Shown: positions 7,730-16,633 of the stretch, in pieces
How positions within the stretch are numbered: the first letter of the stretch is position 1
Layout: each line of letters begins with the position of its first letter
Source of the DNA: Kordiimonas aquimaris
GTDB lineage: Bacteria > Pseudomonadota > Alphaproteobacteria > Sphingomonadales > Kordiimonadaceae
Assembly (NCBI RefSeq): GCF_025574485.1
Contig: NZ_JAOBPO010000001.1
Coordinates: 1,168,074 to 1,232,073 of the forward strand
DNA: 64,000 bases
Direction: 5' to 3'
Position numbers and translations under genes: made by a program
The notes under the pieces: model-generated
Databases searched by the model: none
What the model was told of the DNA's origin: nothing
The model's input: the letters and a program-made list of their open reading frames with translations, nothing else

Positions 7730-9117
7730 AAAATGTGCTTATTATTGGCGCTTCAACAGGAGGTCGGCTTGTTGCTGACACATTGTTGAAACAAAGCGAC
7801 TGGTATCAATTGGTTGGCTTTTTGGATGCTGCAGAGAGCAAACATGGAGAGTTTATCGCCGGCGCACAAGTTCTTGGTGGGCAGGGCATGCTCGCTGAAG
7901 TCATTGCAGAGTCTGCTGTTGACGAGGTGATTGTCGCAATCTCTGATATCGACAAAAAAGCTCTGTATTTTCTAGTAGATGAGACCAATAAATTGGGTGT
8001 CGAACTTCGTATTATTCCAAATGTTATGGAGATTGCTGCCAATACCAACCTGTTTAATCAAGTTCGAGAAGTTAATGCTGCAGATTTATTGGGGCGAGCG
8101 GCTGCAAAAATAGACGAAACCATTGCTGCATCTATGATCTTCAATAAGGTGGTTATGGTGACTGGCGCTTCGGGTTCAATCGGCAGCGAAGTAATCCGTC
8201 AGATAGCTAAATTCAAACCGCTGAAAATTGTTGCAGTGGATATCAATGAGAATGAGCTATATTTTCTAGAATTGGCCGCTAGTCGGCACTTTCCACATGT
8301 TATTTTTAAGCCTTACATATGTGATATTCGGGATCAAGAAAGCTTGCGAGCCGCTTTTGATGAGAAGCCAGATATAGTGTTCCACGCGGCAGCCCACAAG
8401 CATGTACCTCTTATGGAACGAGCGCCTATAGAGGCAATTAAGAATAATGTGATTGGTACACTGAATGTTCTTCATCTTGCGAAGGATTTTAAGGTTGGTA
8501 GATTCATACTTGTCTCCACTGACAAGGCGGTTAATCCTGAGAGTGTTATGGGGGCTACCAAACGTCTCGCGGAAATGCTTACTTACACGTTTGGTGTCGA
8601 GAGTGTGACCAAATTTATGATTGTCAGGTTTGGTAATGTTCTAGGCAGTAATGGCAGTGTAATTCCCATCTTTCAAACACTGATTCGAGAAGGCCACAAC
8701 CTAACTATAACCGATCCTGATGCCACTAGATACTTTATGACTATACCAGAAGCCGCTCTTTTAGTGATTGAAGCTGCTTCAAGAGGGGAAAATCGTGATA
8801 TGTTTGTTTTGGAGATGGGTGCTCCAATCAAAATTATGGATATAGCCAAACGGCTTATTCTATTGTCAGGTGTCCACGATGTCAAAATTGAAATATCAGG
8901 CTTGCGACCCGGGGAAAAGCTGCATGAACAGCTGTTCTACGATGAAAGTGGTGTGATGCGTGTGGAATCCACCAAACTATTGCTAGTGCCTAGCAGTGAT
9001 ATGGAGGTGGTTGACCTGAAACGCATAGAGCGTGAGTTGAAACGAGGCGATTATCGTTCAGACCCTTTGGAATATTTAAAAAGCTATGTTTCCTGTTACA
9101 AGCCAAGGAAAGATTGA
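7726..9117 (+). CDS. CapD/PglF-type nucleotide-sugar 4,6-dehydratase (soluble)
   Basis: A 463-residue polysaccharide biosynthesis protein. An N-terminal CoA-binding-like Rossmann domain (IIGASTGGRLVADTL) is followed by an extended SDR domain with VTGASGSIGSEV near 144-155. The catalytic segment is STDKAVNP and MGATKR, and the C-terminus has LRPGEKLHEQLF. The family (CapD/WbpM/PglF) removes water from UDP-GlcNAc to give UDP-4-keto-6-deoxy sugar. The usual N-terminal membrane helices of WbpM/PglF are absent, so this version is probably cytosolic. It feeds the preceding DegT aminotransferase and overlaps it by ATGA. A C5-epimerising PseB activity is less likely from the length and motif style. 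Confidence 0.92.
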   Translation: MKNVLIIGASTGGRLVADTLLKQSDWYQLVGFLDAAESKHGEFIAGAQVLGGQGMLAEVIAESAVDEVIVAISDIDKKALYFLVDETNKLGVELRIIPNVMEIAANTNLFNQVREVNAADLLGRAAAKIDETIAASMIFNKVVMVTGASGSIGSEVIRQIAKFKPLKIVAVDINENELYFLELAASRHFPHVIFKPYICDIRDQESLRAAFDEKPDIVFHAAAHKHVPLMERAPIEAIKNNVIGTLNVLHLAKDFKVGRFILVSTDKAVNPESVMGATKRLAEMLTYTFGVESVTKFMIVRFGNVLGSNGSVIPIFQTLIREGHNLTITDPDATRYFMTIPEAALLVIEAASRGENRDMFVLEMGAPIKIMDIAKRLILLSGVHDVKIEISGLRPGEKLHEQLFYDESGVMRVESTKLLLVPSSDMEVVDLKRIERELKRGDYRSDPLEYLKSYVSCYKPRKD

Positions 9118-9953
9118 TGAAAACAGCCTTGGTAAGCTTTCTCTATCCTAAAGCAAGGCCGTACTGGCCGGATGCATTTCAATCTATCACCCAACAAACC
9201 GATAAGGCTTTTGATATGATTGTTGTAAATGATGGCTATGGTACCGTTGATCCAACGGGTATTAAACTTATCATTGATAATGACCTATCTTTATCACCTA
9301 TTCTGCTACGTCAGCATGTGTTTAATTTGTTGATGGATAGCGGCTATGATTTATTGATTTCGCTCGACCCTGATGACACGATGTCTGTTGATCGAGTAGA
9401 GAAGACAAAAAAAGCGTACAAAGGATACCCCGAGGCTGCTTTTTATTACTCTTCGCTGAATTACATGGCGGAGCCTGGCAAAGCATTTTTTGATCTACCT
9501 GTTCGCTTGGATGATGTGGGAGAGATATTCTACCGCAATTATGTAGGTTTGTCTCACATGAGTTTGAATTTGAAATTTTTGAGGCAGTATGCTGATCCGT
9601 TTAGTTTTCCGGACAAAATCATTGCATTGGACTGGTATTTGGCTGTATCCATGCTTCTAGAAGGGTTTTATGGTCGAAAGACTTTTGGAACTACCTACTA
9701 TCGAATATATGGAGACAATCTAGCTGGAGAGACATCTAAGGTTTCATTCGACAAATCAGTGCACATACTTAAAGTTAAAATTGCTCATTATGAGGCTATT
9801 GAAGGTCTGATAGAAGATCAAAGATTTAAAGATGCATGTGCGTCTGAACTCACTAGATTAAAGGCGCTAATGAATGGTCCACACTCTTTGCTGAAGGACC
9901 ATTTTTACGGCATGAAAGCAGATACCACTAATTACTGGTGGGCGGGGTATTAG
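9117..9953 (+). CDS. Family 2-like glycosyltransferase
   Basis: A 278-residue GT-A-fold protein. It starts with KTALVSFLYPKARPYW and has FDMIVVNDGYG, where the nucleotide-sugar-binding Asp of GT2 enzymes is expected. ISLDPDDTMS, near residue 83, contains a DxDD metal-binding motif. No membrane segments are seen, so it should be cytosolic or peripheral. It lies between the dehydratase and neuB, so it could transfer one of the unusual sugars made here; donor and acceptor cannot be assigned. The ATG overlaps the dehydratase stop by one base (TGATG), which decides the start over a TTG one codon earlier. Confidence 0.72.
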   Translation: MKTALVSFLYPKARPYWPDAFQSITQQTDKAFDMIVVNDGYGTVDPTGIKLIIDNDLSLSPILLRQHVFNLLMDSGYDLLISLDPDDTMSVDRVEKTKKAYKGYPEAAFYYSSLNYMAEPGKAFFDLPVRLDDVGEIFYRNYVGLSHMSLNLKFLRQYADPFSFPDKIIALDWYLAVSMLLEGFYGRKTFGTTYYRIYGDNLAGETSKVSFDKSVHILKVKIAHYEAIEGLIEDQRFKDACASELTRLKALMNGPHSLLKDHFYGMKADTTNYWWAGY

Positions 9954-9977
9954 ACCCTCATTTAAAGAGGTGAAACC

Positions 9978-11021
9978 ATGTTCGACTTCGATACAATCGC
10001 TAACAAACGAAAAACATACGTGATTGCTGAGATCGGCGCTAATCATAATGGCAATATGAAACTAGCTCGAGAATTGATTCTATCTGCTAAAAACTGTGGC
10101 GCAGATGCTGTTAAGTTTCAGTCTTGGAGTAAGACTTCTCTTTTCAGTCAGCACGAGTATGACCAAAACACAGTGTATACTGATAGCAAAAAGAAGCATT
10201 TTGGTTCATTGGAAGAGATGGTGGAGAAATATTGCCTTACAAGCGAACAGCACTATGAACTGAAGGCTTATTGTGATGAGATCGGTGTTGACTTCTGTTC
10301 ATCTCCTTTCTCAAATGAAGAAGTTGATTTGCTGGAGCATGTGGGAGTACCTTTTTATAAAATAGCGTCGTGTGACATTAACAATTGGTCGCTTTTACGA
10401 TATGTGGCCAGCAAGAAAAAGCCTATTATTGTATCTACAGGAATGTCCGATTTAGCCGAGGTTTCCGATGCTGTGCGCATATTGGAGGAAGCAGGAGCTC
10501 ATCAGATTATTTTGTTGCATTGTATTGCTATATATCCACCGAAAAATGAGGATATTCATCTCAATAATATTCCAATGCTGGCGCAAAGTTTTAACTACCC
10601 TGTAGGATTTTCAGACCATTCGATCGGGTCAGTAGTGCCATTGGCAGCTATGGCTGTGGGGGCTGTCGTAATAGAGAAACACTTTACTCTCGATAAGGGC
10701 ATGGAGGGGTGGGATCATGAGATTTCAGCTGACCCTGCGGAATTGAAAGAAATTTGTGCCGGCGCGAACATTATCCATACAGTAATGGGTGGTACAGCCC
10801 GTGTTGTTACGGACGCAGAAATTGAGAAGCGCAAAAAATTCCGACGCAGTATCGTATCCAAACGCCCACTTAAAGCTGGCCACGTTCTGACCGAAGATGA
10901 TATGGATTATAAGCGACCGGGTACTCATATTTCCCCCAATTTGGCTGAGTTCTTGGTCGGCAGAACTTTGAAAAACGATTTGGGCTATGATCAGTTAGTT
11001 TGCTGGTCTGATTTGGTTTGA
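9978..11021 (+). CDS. neuB: N-acetylneuraminate/legionaminate/pseudaminate synthase
   Basis: A 347-residue nonulosonic acid synthase that condenses a 6-carbon N-acyl hexosamine with phosphoenolpyruvate. The NeuB TIM barrel covers about residues 10-250, with YVIAEIGANHNGN, GADAVKFQ, SSPFSNEEVD, YKIASCDINN, VSTGMSDLAEV, GFSDHSIG and VIEKHFTLDKGMEGWDHEIS. The SAF/antifreeze-like domain is at about 285-345 (RRSIVSKRPLKAGHVLTEDD). A strong AGAGGTG precedes the ATG. The product class (neuraminic, legionaminic or pseudaminic) cannot be decided by eye, but the CapD-type dehydratase and DegT aminotransferase upstream favour a di-N-acyl 6-deoxy type such as legionaminic or pseudaminic acid. Confidence 0.95.
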   Translation: MFDFDTIANKRKTYVIAEIGANHNGNMKLARELILSAKNCGADAVKFQSWSKTSLFSQHEYDQNTVYTDSKKKHFGSLEEMVEKYCLTSEQHYELKAYCDEIGVDFCSSPFSNEEVDLLEHVGVPFYKIASCDINNWSLLRYVASKKKPIIVSTGMSDLAEVSDAVRILEEAGAHQIILLHCIAIYPPKNEDIHLNNIPMLAQSFNYPVGFSDHSIGSVVPLAAMAVGAVVIEKHFTLDKGMEGWDHEISADPAELKEICAGANIIHTVMGGTARVVTDAEIEKRKKFRRSIVSKRPLKAGHVLTEDDMDYKRPGTHISPNLAEFLVGRTLKNDLGYDQLVCWSDLV

Positions 11022-11033
11022 AGGCAAGAACAG

Positions 11034-11726
11034 GTGAGACCAATTGCAATCATTCCAGCTCGAGGGAAGTCTAAACGAATACCGAAAAAGAACATTACAG
11101 AATTTCGAGGTAAGCCATTGATTGCTTGGACTATAGAAGCAGCAATTGAATATGGAAATTTTGCCCATATCGTAGTGTCGACGGACTGCCCTGAAATTGC
11201 TGAGGTTGCTAAAGCGTATGGTGCGTCTGTTCCGTTTTTGCGAAGAAAGTATGCTGACGATCACAGCTCTAGCAGTGATGCTACCAATTGGACTGTAGAA
11301 CGTTTGATTGAGGTTTTGTCGATTGAACCTGATTTGGTTGTTCAGTTAATGGCCAACATTCCGCTAAGGGGGGCTCAGGCTATTGCTGATTTTGTTACTG
11401 AATTTGAAGTCGATCCATCAAGAAGTATGATTAGTTGTTTCCAACCAAAATTTGGGCCAGTACATTGGGCTTTAGAGCGCGATGATGAAGGTGATGGGCA
11501 TTTTCTTTTAGGGCAGTTTATTGGAGAACGATCACAAGATCTGCCTCCGGCTTTTTTCCCTTCAGGAGCTATATGGGGAGCAACATGGTCGTATCTCAAG
11601 GAACACAAGAGTTTTTATGGCCCTCGGTTTCGATTACATGAACTGAGCTGGTTAGAAGCGTTGGATATTGATACACCCGATGAGCTGGAAATTTGTAGAC
11701 GGTTGGCAGGCCAGCAAGAGTGCTAA
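11034..11726 (+). CDS. neuA: CMP-nonulosonic acid cytidylyltransferase
   Basis: A 230-residue cytidylyltransferase that activates a nonulosonic acid with CTP. The N-terminal signature IPARGKSKRIPKKNI (7-21) and GKPLIAWTIEAA are diagnostic, followed by STDCPEIAEVA and the AxIPLR-like motif NIPLRGAQAI. The start is GTG, 12 bases after neuB; the homologous sequence begins immediately. The end overlaps the next gene by 7 bases. Close relatives are NeuA, LegF and PseF; which one depends on the sugar made by the upstream enzymes. The product CMP-sugar would be used by a transferase, perhaps the KpsC/S-like protein at 12933. Confidence 0.93.
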   Translation: MRPIAIIPARGKSKRIPKKNITEFRGKPLIAWTIEAAIEYGNFAHIVVSTDCPEIAEVAKAYGASVPFLRRKYADDHSSSSDATNWTVERLIEVLSIEPDLVVQLMANIPLRGAQAIADFVTEFEVDPSRSMISCFQPKFGPVHWALERDDEGDGHFLLGQFIGERSQDLPPAFFPSGAIWGATWSYLKEHKSFYGPRFRLHELSWLEALDIDTPDELEICRRLAGQQEC

Positions 11727-12928
11727 GAACAGTTATAGGTCGATATATTCTATACGGCATTTTGGGAATTGAGGCCTTATTGTTACCTTATTTCTTATCC
11801 GCGAAAGTTTATGGTGAAATTGAATATTATAAATTTACGGGTTTTTTTCTGCAGTTCGCGCTTTTTGGCGCAGGTACAGGCTACATAACCTTATTTCTAA
11901 ATAAAAAGGCTGAATCAGACCAACTAATTACGCGTCACTTTATGACGGGAGCATTTGTGCATATTATGCTGCTCAGTTTGCTGCTGTTTGTGTTGGATTA
12001 CCTATTTCTGGCCGTGATAGGAGCTATGACAGCATTCGCTTTGGTGATTGAGTCATTACTGAAAGTGCGGAAGCGCTATCTGTTAGCTATGTCCTACAAG
12101 CCAATCCTTTCAATAGCAGTAGTGGCTAGTTTACCTTGGATGCTGAACTCCGATTTGGAGGCAGATACTATTGTATCCGTTGCTTTTCTGATTGCAACGC
12201 TAGCCTATGCAAGTGTGGCTTACTTGAGCCTCGATCGTCCCAATCTAGCATTTTTTTTTCGTTTTTCGTCTTTGCGAAAAATTTCAATTAGTGCATACCT
12301 TGAAAATGTAAGAGCTGGCATTTTGATCAATGTTTCCACTGCTATGATTTTTCTGTTTTTTTTCATAGACCGTACTATGATTCGAAACCACTTTAACAAC
12401 TCTTTGGCAGATTATTCGCTATCATTTTCAATAGCTCAACTAACAATGGTGGCCATTACAACATTTTCTTACGTTAATATTGTCGAGTATGGTTCGAACT
12501 CCGATAATCACAAAAGATTAAAGCAATCTATTAAGCTGTCTCTAGTGCGTGTTCTGTGGTTGTATGCTGTAATTGGTTTTGTCACTCTGGTATTTTCTTA
12601 TTATGCCGAACGCATTTATGGCTATGAACGTGTTTTCGAAACTACTATTATTATGGTGTCGATTCTTGGTTTAGCCAATGTGCTAAACTCGATTAGTGCT
12701 GCACATCTATATCTAGGGGGCTACAAACCCTTGACGCTGCTCATGGCCGTTTTTTTCAGTATATCTGTGTTCCTAAATACTCTGATACCCTTCGAAAACG
12801 ATTGGGCTTATTATATACTACTAATTAAAACGTATGGCTTGTATTTAGGGTTTTCAGTGATATCAGCGTTGCTAGTTTGGCTTAGGTTGCTTCGTACAAA
12901 CGTTAGTCCATCGGAAGGAAGGCTGTAG
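11720..12928 (+). CDS. Polysaccharide flippase-like (Wzx) membrane protein
   Basis: A 402-residue integral membrane protein with about 12 hydrophobic segments (for example LQFALFGAGTGYITLFL, IMLLSLLLFVLDYLFLAVIG and STAMIFLFFFIDRTMIRNHF). Length, topology and place suit a Wzx/MATE-type lipid-linked repeat-unit flippase of the MOP superfamily, moving undecaprenyl-PP-oligosaccharide across the inner membrane. No single motif is diagnostic, so this rests on topology and context. The GTG start overlaps neuA by 7 bases with no obvious ribosome site, pointing to translational coupling. Confidence 0.72.
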   Translation: MLRTVIGRYILYGILGIEALLLPYFLSAKVYGEIEYYKFTGFFLQFALFGAGTGYITLFLNKKAESDQLITRHFMTGAFVHIMLLSLLLFVLDYLFLAVIGAMTAFALVIESLLKVRKRYLLAMSYKPILSIAVVASLPWMLNSDLEADTIVSVAFLIATLAYASVAYLSLDRPNLAFFFRFSSLRKISISAYLENVRAGILINVSTAMIFLFFFIDRTMIRNHFNNSLADYSLSFSIAQLTMVAITTFSYVNIVEYGSNSDNHKRLKQSIKLSLVRVLWLYAVIGFVTLVFSYYAERIYGYERVFETTIIMVSILGLANVLNSISAAHLYLGGYKPLTLLMAVFFSISVFLNTLIPFENDWAYYILLIKTYGLYLGFSVISALLVWLRLLRTNVSPSEGRL

Positions 12929-12932
12929 CAGT

Positions 12933-14144
12933 ATGAATACACTCGTTTATATCAGGCGACACAAGGGTTTTAATGCGTCTGTCCTTGCCTTTGCCAAAGA
13001 TTGTTTAGGTGCTACTAGTGTAACTACCGTGTCCGAATATTTCAATGGTACCGATAGAATCGATATGAATGCCTCAGCGTGGGATTATGATGCGGACATA
13101 CAAGCTTATGTGGATGAAAATTTCTACTTACCAAATTTGATTTTTCGTGACAGGGTTTTGCGCAACACACCTTTCAAGGAATGTTTGCTTCTGATCCGGC
13201 GAGCCACCGGGAATATTTTGAGTATATTGAAAGGCAGCAGTTTCGATGCTTTAGTGACCTATCCGATTGATAATTATATTATGGATATACTGATTCAGGT
13301 GGCGAAGAAAAAGGGTATTCCCTGTTACGGAGTGAGTAGTTTTTTCTATGCTGGTTATAAACGTATAACAGTTTATGGCGAACATAATCGTTACAGAGTT
13401 CCAGATGAAGCCGAGGTCGATGCAGTATTGCACGGGCTACAACATAACTTCCGATCTCATATGGCACCCAGTAGAAATAAAGCTCTTAAAGCCGCTTTCG
13501 TACGTTATGTGAAAAATAAAGGGCGGTATCCGATATTTTATCTGTTTGCCGCTAAACTTTTGGGACGTCGCGAGTATGATTTCTTAGCTACACCATATAA
13601 TACAACTGTGCGTCGATTGGCTAATTTCTTTGTTGAGCGGCACTTTGTTGGGTTAGAGAAGATTAATTTTAGTAAGTCTACCATTTTTGTGCCTATGCAT
13701 TATTTTCCCGAAGCGACAATTGAGTATTGGTGTGGGGATCCTACAAAAGTGGAATTTGAGGATATGCTTCGCTGCAAGATTGATGAGTTATCAAAACGCT
13801 ACGACCAAATTATACTGAAAGAGCACCCCGCAACAATGTTTGATAACCCTAGTTCCTTTTATAAGGAATTGATTAGCAATCCTAAAGTGGTGCTTGTTGA
13901 TCCATTTATTTCTACTAGTTTACTATTGGAGTACGTAGATGTTGTTGGTTGTTGGACGGGTACATCTGGTATTGAGGCTTTAGTAAATGGGAAGAGTGTT
14001 GAACTGTTTGTAAAGGAGCAATATTACATGCAAGCTTTGCAGCACCATCCTCATATTGTTGAGCATTCGGGAGAAGCCATTAAAGTAAACGATGCCAAAC
14101 TCTTCATAGCAGAAATTTTGCGAGGGAGCATAGTCGTTGAATAA
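12933..14144 (+). CDS. KpsC/KpsS-like capsule glycosyltransferase-type protein
   Basis: A 403-residue soluble protein. The C-terminal half resembles the capsule polysaccharide synthesis family (Kdo transferases KpsC/KpsS): IILKEHPATMFDN, VVLVDPFISTSLLLEYVDVV and, near residue 348, WTGTSGIEALVNGKSVEL. Such a GT-B-like C-terminal domain in known relatives uses CMP-activated sugars. With neuA two genes upstream it is a sensible candidate for the nonulosonate transferase. This is inference, since the N-terminal half is not recognised. GGAAGG lies about 10 bases upstream of the ATG. It overlaps the Wzy-like gene by 8 bases. Confidence 0.65.
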   Translation: MNTLVYIRRHKGFNASVLAFAKDCLGATSVTTVSEYFNGTDRIDMNASAWDYDADIQAYVDENFYLPNLIFRDRVLRNTPFKECLLLIRRATGNILSILKGSSFDALVTYPIDNYIMDILIQVAKKKGIPCYGVSSFFYAGYKRITVYGEHNRYRVPDEAEVDAVLHGLQHNFRSHMAPSRNKALKAAFVRYVKNKGRYPIFYLFAAKLLGRREYDFLATPYNTTVRRLANFFVERHFVGLEKINFSKSTIFVPMHYFPEATIEYWCGDPTKVEFEDMLRCKIDELSKRYDQIILKEHPATMFDNPSSFYKELISNPKVVLVDPFISTSLLLEYVDVVGCWTGTSGIEALVNGKSVELFVKEQYYMQALQHHPHIVEHSGEAIKVNDAKLFIAEILRGSIVVE

Positions 14145-15495
14145 ATATAGCAGGCAGCGAATGTACCATCTGCCATCTCTGCTACTAGTCTTATCATGGT
14201 CAGCGGTTCTTGCGGTAAGAAACTTTCCGCTATTAGAATTTTTGGATATTAGCTTTGAAGGCGCAAGTTATTTATTCCTTTTCTTTCTAACATGTTTAAT
14301 TGGGTCTTTTTTGGGATCAACTCTTGAAGCAAAATCAGTCAGATTTGTATATCCGAGGTATGCCTCACGTAGCGTTGAGTCTAAAGCTAATTGGCTGATA
14401 GTATTTACGCTCATATCCTGTATTTTACTTCTGTATAAGTACATAATCCTTGGAGGTGGTTTGGGATTGTCAATCTCAGATATAGTTGATTTGAGACTGG
14501 AGAGAGGGCGCAATATATATGAAGAGAAAGGCCAATTATTATCTGGTGTCATCGGGATGGTCACTTCTGGTTTTTTTGTAATTTGTTACCTTTATAAAGA
14601 GTATTTTTTTAGCCAGCTTAGTAAGAGAAAAAGAAACCATCTGAATTTGGCTGTTATATCAGGTATGCTCACATCTTTTTTATCTGGCGGTCGATTTGCA
14701 TCAGCTATTGCTCTGACAATAATTATTTTGATAAAATATATAAACTCAAGATATGGTTTGCTTACGAGAGCTAATGACAGTAACATCGCTAGTGCTAAAA
14801 AAACAAAAAATAAATACTATGTTGTTTTTTCTAGAGTGTTAGTTTTATTGTCAGTCGTATATGTGTTTTCCGCTATATTCATATATAAGGCCATTGGCAC
14901 GTCGGGGAATATAGGACTTTTGCTCTTTGTATTGACGGAGAATCTGCAAGGAGCTTTCGCACCTGTTTCTCATATCGAGTTTTTGGCGGAAAATGAGATT
15001 TTTACTCCAATTTATTTTGTACTAGCTCTCATGCAGTATTATATTGGCCATGGTTTGTATCAATTCGATAATTTGATTAATAGTCAGTACCCTTTAAACG
15101 CTCCTTACCTTTTCCAATATCAATTTTATTTGCAATTTTTAGCATTAAATAAGTTGGGCTTATCCTTTATGCCTATACAAGAAATATTAGATGAGCTGCC
15201 TATTTCAGGAGTGTATTTGGGGCTGTCTGGGGCATTTTTTCTCGACTTTGGGCCAGTAGGTGCATTTATTGTGGCATTCGTAACTTTTACTTTGGGCTCA
15301 AAGTATTGGGTAAGGTATGTACAGAGAAATCACTTTTTTGATTTGTATATAAGCATACTATTTTTGACTCTTATTATTTTTTCTCCAATAGTTGGCTTAA
15401 TTGGTACTGGAGTTTTTCCTTCACTTTTATCCTTGTTGCCACTTGTTCCACTTTTTACGCCGCGACGTATTAAGCAAACTATGTCGCGAGATTAA
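14137..15495 (+). CDS. Wzy-like polysaccharide polymerase
   Basis: A 452-residue membrane protein with about 11-12 hydrophobic segments and a long polar loop around residues 330-400 (NLINSQYPLNAPYLFQYQFY), as in O-antigen polymerases of the oligosaccharide-repeat type. Such proteins join undecaprenyl-linked repeat units in the periplasm. The assignment rests on topology and neighbours only. I use the TTG start because AGGGAG lies 8 bases upstream; an ATG 24 bases further in (MYHLPSLLL) is the alternative. The very AT-rich, rare-codon composition relative to flanking regions is usual for wzy genes and suggests horizontal origin. Confidence 0.68.
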   Translation: MNKYSRQRMYHLPSLLLVLSWSAVLAVRNFPLLEFLDISFEGASYLFLFFLTCLIGSFLGSTLEAKSVRFVYPRYASRSVESKANWLIVFTLISCILLLYKYIILGGGLGLSISDIVDLRLERGRNIYEEKGQLLSGVIGMVTSGFFVICYLYKEYFFSQLSKRKRNHLNLAVISGMLTSFLSGGRFASAIALTIIILIKYINSRYGLLTRANDSNIASAKKTKNKYYVVFSRVLVLLSVVYVFSAIFIYKAIGTSGNIGLLLFVLTENLQGAFAPVSHIEFLAENEIFTPIYFVLALMQYYIGHGLYQFDNLINSQYPLNAPYLFQYQFYLQFLALNKLGLSFMPIQEILDELPISGVYLGLSGAFFLDFGPVGAFIVAFVTFTLGSKYWVRYVQRNHFFDLYISILFLTLIIFSPIVGLIGTGVFPSLLSLLPLVPLFTPRRIKQTMSRD

Positions 15496-15496
15496 A

Positions 15497-16576
15497 ATGA
15501 GTACTCATCCTATCTCAAAGACTAAAAATACATGTATTCATGGAGCACGTGGTTTAGCTGCAATGTTGGTGCTTGTCAGCCATATTGGTGTAGGTGGTAT
15601 CACTGAAGCTTTTTTTTACCAGCTTTCACCTTCGTTAGAAATACTTAAGTTTATATTAATTGCGGGGCAATATGGCGTAGAAATTTTTTTTATGATCAGT
15701 GGTTATTTAATTACTAAAAGTATAAACCGCCGCGGTACAATTAAGTCGTTCCTTATAGATCGGTGTATCCGATTGTATCCAGTTTTCATTCCGGCGTTGA
15801 TGTCCATATTTGTGTTGGGGCCTTTTATTGGGTATCGCTATTTTGCTGGATTTTCTTGGTTTGACTGGATAGCTAACCTGATTTCTAATTTATTGTTCTT
15901 GCCTGGGGTTGTTCCGATAGAGGCTGCTCTAGTTGTTGCATGGTCTTTAAGTTATGAGGCTGTATTTTATCTTTCTGTTTGTATATATCGTTATTTGTCA
16001 AATAGTACTGTAAAAGTAGTTATCTTTTCCTCAGCAATGGTGTTGCCATTGATAGTCATATACCCGCGCATGGTTTTTTTTGTTGTCGGTGCGGGGATAT
16101 ATTTTCTATTGAGACGTGGATCTGAATTACCGTTTCGTTTGCCTTGTGGCTTCAATGTTAATCTTCTTATATTTTTCGCCTTACTATTCCTAATGCAGTA
16201 CTCTCGTGACGTGGGTATGGAGATTGTTCCATTAGCAATGTTCATCGGATATTTGATGTCCGTTTTCTTTGGCTATTTGGTATTTAGCGAAATTGTTATG
16301 CAATCCTATTTTCCTAGATTGCTTCTATCGTCAAGGACGATGCAGTTCTTGGGCACAATAAGTTATAGTCTATATATTTGGCATACCATAATAATGTTTG
16401 GAACCAAGAGAGTTTTTGAGAGTACAGTTCATCAACTCGGAAGTTACATGTCATTTGCGTTGTTTGTAATTATTAGCGTCATGTTTTCCATTATTGTATC
16501 CTACATAAGTTACAGGGTACTTGAATTAAAGGTAGCAAAATTATTACAAAGCCTTGAAGCTAGGCCTGGTTATTAA
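15497..16576 (+). CDS. Acyltransferase 3 family (OafA-like) O-acyltransferase
   Basis: A 359-residue membrane protein of the acyltransferase-3 family that adds acyl groups (often acetyl) to surface glycans. Typical features are GARGLAAMLVLVSHIG near residue 20 with the catalytic His, EIFFMISGYLITKSI near 73, a conserved Arg-rich loop (FLIDRCIRLYPVFIP) and the late helix ISYSLYIWHT. About ten membrane helices are visible. The ATG follows the Wzy-like stop by one base; a longer open frame starting inside the Wzy gene is a frame shadow. It probably decorates the repeat unit built by this locus. Confidence 0.9.
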   Translation: MSTHPISKTKNTCIHGARGLAAMLVLVSHIGVGGITEAFFYQLSPSLEILKFILIAGQYGVEIFFMISGYLITKSINRRGTIKSFLIDRCIRLYPVFIPALMSIFVLGPFIGYRYFAGFSWFDWIANLISNLLFLPGVVPIEAALVVAWSLSYEAVFYLSVCIYRYLSNSTVKVVIFSSAMVLPLIVIYPRMVFFVVGAGIYFLLRRGSELPFRLPCGFNVNLLIFFALLFLMQYSRDVGMEIVPLAMFIGYLMSVFFGYLVFSEIVMQSYFPRLLLSSRTMQFLGTISYSLYIWHTIIMFGTKRVFESTVHQLGSYMSFALFVIISVMFSIIVSYISYRVLELKVAKLLQSLEARPGY

Positions 16577-16633
16577 AACGATAGACCGGCCAGTAGGAGC
16601 CGTTTATGAATAATAAATTATTACTGGATTTAT

